6,650 nt of DNA from Desulfonatronospira sp. (lineage in GTDB: Bacteria > Desulfobacterota > Desulfovibrionia > Desulfovibrionales > Desulfonatronovibrionaceae). The stretch is taken from assembly GCA_007127015.1 (NCBI GenBank), contig SLAE01000137.1:1-6650 (forward strand). Direction: 5' to 3'. The position numbers and the translations under genes are program-made. Under the pieces are notes generated by a model. The model was given only the letters and a program-made list of their open reading frames with translations. It searched no databases and was not told the DNA's origin. This document shows, in pieces, positions 1 through 4,984 of the stretch. Within the stretch, counting starts at the first letter, position 1. Every line of letters starts with the position of its first letter.

Positions 1-296
1 ACATTGTCCACGGCGGAGCAGTGTTCACCCTGGCTGATCTTGCCTTTGCCGCGGCGTCAAACTCCCGCGGTTCTGCCGCTGTAGGCATAAACGCGACCAT
101 ACACTATATCCGGCCTGTTCAGCAAGGCTCCATACTCACAGCTCAGGCCAGGGAGATCTTTTCACAGCGGACTCTGTCAGGATACGCCGTGGAAGTCAGA
201 GACGATCAGCACCGCCTGGTGGCTACTTTTCAGGGTACGGCCTACAAGAAGGATGCTCCTCTAATCCCCGAGACTGAAAAAAGCAGGCGGAAATAG
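1..296 (+). CDS. PaaI-family hotdog thioesterase, 5' end cut by window edge
   Basis: This is the C-terminal part of an acyl-CoA thioesterase of the PaaI hotdog-fold family, which hydrolyses (often aromatic) acyl-CoA esters in the cytoplasm. The reading frame is open from the first base (first full codon at 3) and gives 97 visible residues before the TAG at 294-296. It begins IVHGGAVFTLADLAFAAASN, which matches the PaaI signature HGG..F.LAD.AFA.A.NS. The family's catalytic Asp is the one in LAD (codon 36-38). The later stretch IHYIRPVQQGSILTA matches the family's strand with RP and the following GD/GS turn. A GTG at 21 could be mistaken for a start, but it lies inside the conserved motif, so roughly 45-50 N-terminal residues must lie outside the window. 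The stop overlaps the GTG start of the next gene by one base, implying translational coupling. The family call is firm; the natural substrate cannot be told. Confidence 0.88.
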   Translation, partial: IVHGGAVFTLADLAFAAASNSRGSAAVGINATIHYIRPVQQGSILTAQAREIFSQRTLSGYAVEVRDDQHRLVATFQGTAYKKDAPLIPETEKSRRK

Positions 297-484
297 TGTC
301 TATCCGCAGTCTCGCTCTGGAAATCTATCAGCTGGAAAAAGAGCTGAACAAACTTAGAAAGGTTCAGTCCGCATCTGCCTCAGGCGAGATGCAGGATCTG
401 AGCTGGGAGATCAGCCGGGTTAAAAAAAGGCGCGATGAACTAAAGTCCATTCTGGAATCCCGAAAAGAAAAACCCAGGTTTTAG
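296..484 (+). CDS. small coiled-coil-like protein of unknown function (62 aa)
   Basis: This short highly charged protein is not recognised. It starts with GTG at 296-298, sharing one base with the upstream thioesterase stop codon (TAGTG), and a purine-rich AGGCGGA lies just before it at about 285-291. Both facts support a real, coupled gene. The protein has two helix-like blocks with hydrophobic residues at roughly heptad spacing: residues about 5-23 (LALEIYQLEKELNKLRKV) and about 33-56 (MQDLSWEISRVKKRRDELKSIL). A Ser/Ala/Gly-rich turn (about 24-31) separates them, so a helical hairpin or short coiled coil is likely. There is no signal peptide, membrane segment or cysteine. The tail is basic (SRKEKPRF). 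It may work with the thioesterase, but that is inferred only from coupling. Confidence 0.7.
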   Translation: MSIRSLALEIYQLEKELNKLRKVQSASASGEMQDLSWEISRVKKRRDELKSILESRKEKPRF

Positions 485-545
485 ACCCGTTTTTGTCCTG
501 ACCCATGTGTATATCTGGTTATTCTAGATTGCTATAAAAATGATT

Positions 546-741
546 TTAATCAGCGTAAATCAGTTTACCCCGTGAAATCTCTTATTTTTTTACTGGGGGC
601 GAGATCAGCGGCTAAAATCTTTCTTCTTCATGCAACTGATAACATCAAAGGCAAAGAATCTTGGCCCCCCCAGTTAAATCAACTTCGTGGTGCTTACGCA
701 TTTAACCGGATAAACTGATTGCGCAAATCTCCGCAGATTAA
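546..741. repeat. imperfect long inverted repeat (~196 bp)
   Basis: Three nested blocks pair in the correct order. TTAATCAGCG (546-555) pairs with CGCAGATTAA (732-741), 9 of 10. AATCAGTTTA (558-567) pairs exactly with TAAACTGATT (711-720). ACTGGGGG (592-599) pairs exactly with CCCCCAGT (667-674). The arms differ in length between blocks (24 bases on the left and 36 on the right between the last two), so this is a degenerate palindrome. The related words AATCAGCGTAAATCAG (549-564), GATCAGCGGCTAAAATC (603-619) and, inverted, GCGCAAATCTCCGCAGATT (721-739) recur inside it. It shares no clear sequence with elements A-C further right. It could be a degenerate mobile repeat or a structured RNA leader; the sequence alone does not decide. 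Confidence 0.6.
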
Positions 742-866
742 GAAGAGCATGCCAAAGGGTTGGTAACGATAAACATGAAGATCATCTTGATTACAAACTG
801 GAATTAAATGTTTTTTCGTGAAAACAGATCACTCGGGCTACACGCAAAGTTCTCTGTAGTGTTAAT

Positions 867-879
867 AATTAACTGATAA
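867..879 (+). promoter_or_regulatory. 13-base motif AATTAACTGATAA upstream of the M50 protease
   Basis: This exact 13-mer ends 32 bases before the protease ATG and recurs at 1607-1619, with 34 bases between it and the trpS ATG. The shared position relative to two start codons suggests a role in promoter or 5' UTR function. No known operator is recognised and the motif is AT-rich, so chance is not excluded. Confidence 0.3.
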
Positions 880-911
880 ACAAACTTTAGATCACACACA
901 AAGATAAAAAA

Positions 912-1568
912 ATGTTTGATATTTTTTACTTAGTCAACCAGGTACTCCCCATGGTCATCCCCCTTCTTCTGGGGGTCACCCTGCATGAAGTGGCCCACGG
1001 CTACACAGCCTACCGCTTCGGCGATCCAACAGCCAGAAACGCCGGGCGTCTTTCCCTGAACCCCGTGCGTCACGCTGATCCATTCGGCACGGTTCTACTG
1101 CCTTTGCTGCTTATACTCATGAAAAGCCCATTCCTGTTCGGCTGGGCCAAGCCTGTACCTTTCAATCCCTCCTATTTCCAGGATGCCAGGAAAGGCATTT
1201 TTTGGGTGGCCCTGGCCGGCCCCACGGCAAACTTTGCCCTGGCCGTGGCTTTTTTCCTGCTGCTGCAAGGCCTGGCTATTATGCAGCCCGTACTGGACCC
1301 AGGCAATTCCGGATACCTGCAGCCGGTAATGATGGTGGCCTACTTCGGGATCTTCATAAATATCATTCTGGGGATTTTTAACCTGTTCCCCATCCCGCCC
1401 CTGGACGGCAGCAAGGTGCTGGCAACGTTTCTGCCCGGGCGCATGGCCGGGCAGTACATGCAGCTGGAAAAATACGGCTTTATCATTATTATCCTGCTGC
1501 TCTTTCTGGGCGTATTTCAGACTGTCTTTGCCCACGTGATAAATTTCGTTAACAGCCTGCTGTTCTAA
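912..1568 (+). CDS. site-2 protease family (M50) membrane metalloprotease
   Basis: This is an intramembrane zinc metalloprotease of the M50/S2P family, the short form (218 aa) without PDZ or CBS domains. The zinc motif HEVAH is at residues 25-29 inside the first hydrophobic segment. The second-site motif NLFPIPPLDGSK is at 157-168, with Asp165 expected to complete the zinc site. The family motifs GWAKPVPFNP (77-86) and AGPTAN (102-107) are also present. About five hydrophobic segments can be seen (about 11-24, 60-76, 97-124, 139-156 and 190-214). The family cleaves membrane-spanning substrates, but the substrate here is unknown. The ATG at 912 is preceded by an A-rich run with no clear Shine-Dalgarno. 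The next ATG (codon 14) would remove most of the first membrane helix, so 912 is kept. trpS follows 85 bases downstream on the same strand; this pairing is, from memory, common in Desulfobacterota and Firmicutes. Confidence 0.93.
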   Translation: MFDIFYLVNQVLPMVIPLLLGVTLHEVAHGYTAYRFGDPTARNAGRLSLNPVRHADPFGTVLLPLLLILMKSPFLFGWAKPVPFNPSYFQDARKGIFWVALAGPTANFALAVAFFLLLQGLAIMQPVLDPGNSGYLQPVMMVAYFGIFINIILGIFNLFPIPPLDGSKVLATFLPGRMAGQYMQLEKYGFIIIILLLFLGVFQTVFAHVINFVNSLLF

Positions 1569-1606
1569 AAAGCCGGTAATTTTTTTGCCCGCATACAGCT
1601 GTAAAC

Positions 1607-1619
1607 AATTAACTGATAA
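1607..1619 (+). promoter_or_regulatory. second copy of motif AATTAACTGATAA, upstream of trpS
   Basis: This is an exact repeat of the 13-mer at 867-879, in the 85-base gap between the protease stop and the trpS start. The shorter core AACTGATAA also appears at 634-642, inside the inverted repeat. No T-box or trp leader peptide fits in the gap. The function is unknown. Confidence 0.3.
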
Positions 1620-1653
1620 CTTTTAACTCTCAAGTCAGACAGGTAATAAATCT

Positions 1654-2649
1654 ATGCGACAAAGCGGTGAAAAAAGGGTAGTTTCAGGCATGCGTCCCAC
1701 AGGGCCTCTGCATCTGGGACATTATTTCGGGGTCCTGAAAAACTGGGTCAAGTTTCAGGAAGAGTACACCTGCTTTTTTTTTGTCGCCGACTGGCACGCC
1801 CTGACCAGCGAATATGCTGAACCGCACGGGATAAAGCCTTTTGTAGCCGAACTGGTCAAGGACTGGCTGGCGTCAGGTCTGGATCCGGAAAAAGCGGTTA
1901 TTTTTCAGCAGTCCCAGATCAAGGAGCATGCAGAGCTTAATCTGCTGCTGAGCATGATCACGCCCCTTGGCTGGCTGGAACGCAACCCAACTTACAAGGA
2001 GATAAGGCAGGAGCTGATCAGCAAGGATTTGAACACCCACGGCTTTCTGGGCTATCCCGTGCTGCAGGCCGCGGACATCCTTATCTACCTGCCTGATTTC
2101 GTGCCTGTGGGGCATGACCAGTTGCCTCAGCTGGAGCTGACCAGGGAGATTGCCAGGCGCTTCAATCATCTTTACGGCGATCTGTTTGTGGAACCTCAGG
2201 CCAAGCTGACCGTCTCAGCAAAACTTCCCGGGCTGGACGGGCGCAAAATGAGCAAAAGCTACGGCAACTGCATTTATTTAGGCGATGAGCCGGAAGCTCT
2301 GAGGCCCAAGGTCATGTCCATGCTCACCGATACCAAGCGCATGCGCAGAAAGGATCCAGGAGACCCGGAGACCTGCAATCTCTTTCCCTATCACCTGCTG
2401 GTCACTCCGGAAACCGATCGTGAAGAGATCCGCCGCAAATGCACTCTGGCTGAATGGGGCTGCGTGGACTGCAAAGAGCTTATGCTCGGCCGCCTGGAAG
2501 AATTCCTGACTCCTTTGCGGGACAGACGCAGACAGTATGACAATCCTGAGATCATCCGCGAAATCCTGCACACAGGGAATAAAAAGGCTGTTGAGGAAGC
2601 AGCAGTGATTATGGAAAGGGTTCGGGAAAAGCTGGGTTTTAACTTTTAA
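1654..2649 (+). CDS. trpS: tryptophanyl-tRNA synthetase (TrpRS)
   Basis: This cytoplasmic class I aminoacyl-tRNA synthetase charges tRNA-Trp with tryptophan using ATP. It is 331 residues long, the usual size for bacterial TrpRS. The N-terminal signature VVSGMRPTGPLHLGHYFG contains the HIGH-type motif HLGH (20-23). The tryptophan and ATP pocket region carries YPVLQAADILIY and VGHDQLPQLELTREIARRFN. The second ATP motif KMSKS is at 198-202 (codons from 2245). The C-terminal half has the typical GCVDCKELM segment. The ATG at 1654 keeps the conserved KRVVSGMRPTG start intact, and AGG at 1641-1643 is a weak ribosome site ten bases upstream. It follows the M50 protease gene and may be co-transcribed with it. 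Element A begins only six bases past the stop codon. Nothing is missing or truncated. Confidence 0.98.
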   Translation: MRQSGEKRVVSGMRPTGPLHLGHYFGVLKNWVKFQEEYTCFFFVADWHALTSEYAEPHGIKPFVAELVKDWLASGLDPEKAVIFQQSQIKEHAELNLLLSMITPLGWLERNPTYKEIRQELISKDLNTHGFLGYPVLQAADILIYLPDFVPVGHDQLPQLELTREIARRFNHLYGDLFVEPQAKLTVSAKLPGLDGRKMSKSYGNCIYLGDEPEALRPKVMSMLTDTKRMRRKDPGDPETCNLFPYHLLVTPETDREEIRRKCTLAEWGCVDCKELMLGRLEEFLTPLRDRRRQYDNPEIIREILHTGNKKAVEEAAVIMERVREKLGFNF

Positions 2650-2651
2650 TA

Positions 2652-2680
2652 TTAACCTGATCCGTGAAGTTAACTTTTTT
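2652..2680 (+). terminator. possible weak terminator after trpS
   Basis: TTAAC (2652-2656) can pair with GTTAA (2669-2673), followed by CTTTTTT. The stem is short and AT-rich and overlaps the left end of element A, so this is a weak candidate. Confidence 0.22.
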
Positions 2681-2816
2681 AGTATGTCCTTAAAATAGGT
2701 TCAGGGGTTTGGCAAAATGGCCGTCCCGCACTTACTTTCTAAACTGTTTTAATCTTGAGCAGGTTGATGTTTTAAAGTAAGTGTGGGATTCCTGAACCTG
2801 TTGTACGGATTCAGGT
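2655..2816. repeat. element A: MITE-like repeat, 162 bp, between trpS and the PrcB_C-like gene
   Basis: The ends are inverted repeats: ACCTGATCCGT at 2655-2665 and ACGGATTCAGGT at 2805-2816, the reverse complement of ACCTGAATCCGT. The four bases ATTA flank both sides (2651-2654 and 2817-2820), a possible target-site duplication; ATTAA would also fit with the boundary moved by one base. Internally AGGTTCAGG (2697-2705) pairs with CCTGAACCT (2791-2799), and a 14-bp stem (2725-2738 with 2774-2787) encloses a 35-base loop. Read on the minus strand, 2816-2770 is almost the same as 6525-6571 of element C (about 44 of 47 positions). The segment 2697-2724 matches the reverse complement of part of element B's right arm at 22 of 28 positions. 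It encodes no protein and so would depend on an enzyme encoded elsewhere. It takes up most of the 203-base gap between two converging genes. Confidence 0.75.
2725..2787. other. stem-loop core of element A
   Basis: CCCGCACTTACTTT (2725-2738) faces AAAGTAAGTGTGGG (2774-2787). Thirteen pairs are Watson-Crick and one is G-T (G2728 with T2784). The loop is 35 bases. No T-run follows the stem, so it is not a classic terminator, although its place between converging genes could let it act as a bidirectional transcription barrier. Confidence 0.65.
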
Positions 2817-2852
2817 ATTAAGATGAAAAGGCTGCTTTCTGGCTGGACTTTT

Positions 2853-3329
2853 TCAGGGAACGCAATCCACAAGTTCCAGCCTGCGCTCGCCCAGACCGCT
2901 TAATACCGCCGTGACCCATGGATAGGTAATAACCATAATGGCCGGTCCTTCGGGGGGATGGACCCAGCAGGCCACCCGGACCACTGAATTGTCCTGATAT
3001 TCGATCACTGTTTCGGCCCTGTATCCTCCAGTCGGACGGCTGCCCGCGTAAAAGGCCGCGAAATATTCAGCCTGCTCCGGCCACTCAGGCTCAGCTTCCC
3101 TGTTCAGCTTCCACACTTGTTCCCAGTCCTTTTCGTCTCCGGAAACAGCTGCCGGAGTCTGCACATCAGAAAAATTACCGGACCATTGGGCCATGATTTC
3201 AGCCTTTGTCAATTCATCACTGGTTGTCGCCCGGTATACAAGCATGGCCGCGGGCAAGAGCAGCACGACTGCTGCCGCCATCCAGACCACAAAGCCTACA
3301 GGGCCTTTAAAAAATCTCTGCGCAGGCAT
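2853..3329 (-). CDS. membrane-anchored protein with PrcB_C-like domain (158 aa)
   Basis: The protein has a short basic N-terminus (R5, K8), one hydrophobic helix at about 11-32, and a soluble domain that should lie in the periplasm. The soluble part resembles the PrcB_C domain: EKDWEQVWKLNREAEPEWPE (66-85), then a hydrophobic strand leading into the signature GSRPTGGYRAE (96-105), and near the end GPAIMVITYPWVTAVL. The RPTGGY motif and the layout around it are the basis of the call. PrcB was described as a lipoprotein that helps a spirochaete surface protease complex mature; this protein has a transmembrane anchor and no protease partner beside it, so its job is unknown. The start at 3327-3329 is supported by GAGG (3336-3339 on the complementary strand) six bases upstream. 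It is a single-gene unit converging on trpS with element A in between. Confidence 0.75.
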   Translation of the reverse strand: MPAQRFFKGPVGFVVWMAAAVVLLLPAAMLVYRATTSDELTKAEIMAQWSGNFSDVQTPAAVSGDEKDWEQVWKLNREAEPEWPEQAEYFAAFYAGSRPTGGYRAETVIEYQDNSVVRVACWVHPPEGPAIMVITYPWVTAVLSGLGERRLELVDCVP

Positions 3330-3829
3330 GGCTTACCTCGATTAAATTAATTTCAGAAAACAGGACGAAAGAGTGGCTGCTGCCCAGCAGCATAAATATA
3401 TGTCTCAATGATAGCAACCTGAATCCGTTAAAACAGTTTCCGAAGTTTGGTCGCACGTCCGTAAAAACTCGCTCCAATACAGACTAAATCAAAATCTTGT
3501 TCATGCATGAATCAGCAATCTGCTGGAAACTCGATTTTTTTTGTGAACTGTGTCAAAAGGTTATATGATTTTGATTAAGTCTGTCTACGTCGCTCAGACA
3601 GTTTACGGCCGTTCGGCCAAAATCCGGAACCTGCAAGGCTGATCAGGCTGCAAGAAAAATTTTCACGTATTCAGGATTGCAATATATCTCCACAGGCAGA
3701 TTGATACCGGGTGTAAATCATCGATGGACAGAACTGGCGGGAGAGATTATCCGTTAAGTACATGTTTTAGAAAAATAACCGGCTCCTGGCAGTTAATCCT
3801 GTCCGGACATCAAGATCTGCACGCAGAAG
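3330..3829. other. 500-base intergenic region between divergent genes
   Basis: This gap separates the starts of two divergent genes. Its middle is element B (3417-3676). Near the PrcB_C-like gene, GCTGCTG (3376-3382) and CAGCAGC (3385-3391) form a tight 7-base inverted repeat. Between element B and the aminotransferase-fold gene (3677-3829) there is the 8-base palindrome GTCCGGAC at 3801-3808, about 22 bases before the start codon. I found no clear -35/-10 pair for either gene and no coding sequence. Confidence 0.55.
3417..3676. repeat. element B: imperfect inverted-repeat element, 260 bp
   Basis: The terminal 17 bases match in inverted orientation at 14 positions: ACCTGAATCCGTTAAAA (3417-3433) against the reverse complement of 3660-3676. 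The inner arms also match: the left arm (about 3434-3496) pairs with the right arm (about 3567-3632), including CCGTAAA at 3459-3465 with TTTACGG at 3602-3608, and CAGACTAAATCAAAATC (3480-3496) with GATTTTGATTAAGTCTG (3567-3583) at 16 of 17. The right arm carries an extra stretch of about 27 bases (3633-3659). The centre holds the palindrome TTCATGCATGAA (3500-3511) and a small hairpin CAGCA-atc-TGCTG (3513-3525). No clear target duplication is visible and there is no open frame of note. The shared ends and the 33-base segment common with element C (3467-3499) put it in the same family as A and C. Confidence 0.72.
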
Positions 3830-4957
3830 ATGAAGCCGCTATATTTTGATTACAACGCAACCACTCCGGTGCACAAGGAAGTTGTTCAGGCCATGCTTCC
3901 TTATTTCACTGAAAAGTTCGGCAATCCCGGTAGCGGACACATGCACGGCCTTGAGGCCAGAAACGGCCTTGAGAAAGCCAGAGAGAGCCTGGCCGGGCTG
4001 ATCAACTCCGAGCCTGAGCAGCTTTATTTTACTTCCTGCGCCACTGAAGCGAACAACCTGGTCCTGTCCGGTACGCTACGTCCAGGAGATGAACTGATCA
4101 TTTCCGCTGTGGAGCATCCTTCGGTCAGCCAGCCGGCTGCTGAACTGGAAAAAAAGGGAATTATTCTTAAAATCGCCCCTGTGGACCACAGCGGGCGCAT
4201 TGATCCGGATCAGGTCCGGGAACTGATCACTTCCAAAACCAGACTGGTAAGCGTCATGCTGGCCAATAACGAGGCAGGCACAATCCAGCCTGTAGCCGGG
4301 CTGTCCGCTATTCTGGCTTCAAAGGACATTCTTCTGCATACTGACGCGGCTCAGGCCGCGGGCAAGATACCGGTGGACGTGGCCAAGCTGGGCGTAGATT
4401 TTCTGAGCGTTGCCGGGCATAAGATGTACGCGCCCAAAGGCGTGGGCGCACTGTATGCCCGAAAACCGGATACGCTTTTACCGCTGTTATACGGCGGAGG
4501 TCAGGAAAAGGGAATAAAACCGGGCACAGAAAATGTCACACATATCGTCGGGCTGGGCCGGGCCGCTGAACTGGCAGCCAGGGATCTTGAACGCGAAGCC
4601 GGGCGCCAGAAGCAGCTGGGAGCAAGATTTCTGCGGAAACTGCCGCAAACAGGTACGGATTTTGTTCTGCACGCTGAAGACGCCTCCAGGCTTCCCGGAA
4701 CAATGTCCATAGGTTTCGGGGGGTACAGGGCCGCTGATATTTTATCGGGCATGGTTGCCTGCAGTCTGTCCGCTTCCGCCGGGGCGGCCTGTCACGGAGA
4801 TACGCAGGAAATGAGCCAGGTCCTTAAGGCCATGGGGGTGAAACCTCATTACGGTCTGGGAACCATCAGGTTTTCCTGGGGCAGAATGACTTCTGAGGAA
4901 GACATTGATGAGCTGCTGCACAGGCTTGAATACATTTTCCATTCCTTTTTATCTTAA
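3830..4957 (+). CDS. PLP-dependent cysteine desulfurase / selenocysteine lyase-like (NifS family)
   Basis: This is a class V aminotransferase-fold enzyme that takes sulfur from cysteine (or selenium from selenocysteine), leaving alanine and a persulfide (or selenide). It is 375 residues, near full length for the family. The N-terminus YFDYNATTPVHKEVVQAM and FGNPGS are family hallmarks. PLP-site residues include His96 (VEHPS), Asp172 and Gln175 (HTDAAQAAGK), and Lys198 in SVAGHKMYAPKGVGALY. GGGQEKGIKPGTEN (222-235) is also conserved. The catalytic cysteine is Cys321 in SAGAACHGDTQEMS. The AACH context and the DYNATTP start resemble selenocysteine lyase and NifS-like enzymes as much as IscS. 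No IscU, NifU, IscR or selenium genes lie beside it, so its sulfur acceptor is unknown. The ATG at 3830 has only AGAAG directly before it, a poorly spaced ribosome site, but starting later would lose the DYNATTP motif. It converges with the next gene with a 27-base gap. Confidence 0.92.
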   Translation: MKPLYFDYNATTPVHKEVVQAMLPYFTEKFGNPGSGHMHGLEARNGLEKARESLAGLINSEPEQLYFTSCATEANNLVLSGTLRPGDELIISAVEHPSVSQPAAELEKKGIILKIAPVDHSGRIDPDQVRELITSKTRLVSVMLANNEAGTIQPVAGLSAILASKDILLHTDAAQAAGKIPVDVAKLGVDFLSVAGHKMYAPKGVGALYARKPDTLLPLLYGGGQEKGIKPGTENVTHIVGLGRAAELAARDLEREAGRQKQLGARFLRKLPQTGTDFVLHAEDASRLPGTMSIGFGGYRAADILSGMVACSLSASAGAACHGDTQEMSQVLKAMGVKPHYGLGTIRFSWGRMTSEEDIDELLHRLEYIFHSFLS

Positions 4958-4984
4958 TATCTCAAAGAAGGCCTTTTTCGGAAC

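Larger units (their letters stand above)
485..911. other. 427-base intergenic region with an inverted repeat and no gene
   Basis: I see no convincing coding sequence here. The first half contains the imperfect inverted repeat described at 546-741. The second half (742-911) is AT-rich and runs into the M50 protease start. It contains the motif AATTAACTGATAA at 867-879. I could not pick a sigma-70 promoter with acceptable spacing: TTGATT at 787-792 has no good -10 box 16-18 bases downstream. No strong intrinsic terminator follows the 62-residue gene. Confidence 0.6.

Noticed and set aside
21..23. GTG as the start of the thioesterase
   Set aside because: The frame is open to the window edge and the upstream codons encode the conserved HGGA motif, so this GTG is internal.
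787..815. Sigma-70 promoter before the M50 protease (TTGATT)
   Set aside because: No -10-like hexamer at 16-18 bases spacing.
1095..1535. 146-codon minus-strand open frame opposite the M50 protease
   Set aside because: Low-complexity, Gln/His-rich product lying antisense to a well-supported gene; a shadow frame.
1566..1590. Terminator after the M50 protease (AAAAA ... TTTTTTT)
   Set aside because: The stem would be only A-T pairs around an unpaired GC stretch; no stable hairpin.
1569..1653. T-box or trp leader controlling trpS
   Set aside because: The gap is only 85 bases, with no leader peptide, T-box core sequence or strong terminator/antiterminator pair.
3117..3350. 77-codon plus-strand open frame opposite the PrcB_C-like gene
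   Set aside because: Antisense to a gene with a good ribosome site and a domain signature; the product is not plausible.
2655..3676. CRISPR array
   Set aside because: The repeats are inverted, irregularly spaced and of unequal length, without uniform spacers or cas genes.
3413..3680. Target-site duplication around element B
   Set aside because: The flanks are AGCA on the left and TTGC on the right; they do not match as a direct repeat.
4958..4984. AAGGCCTT palindrome with a T-run as a bidirectional terminator between converging genes
   Set aside because: With a realistic loop, only a very weak A/T and G-T stem remains; not enough to call a terminator.
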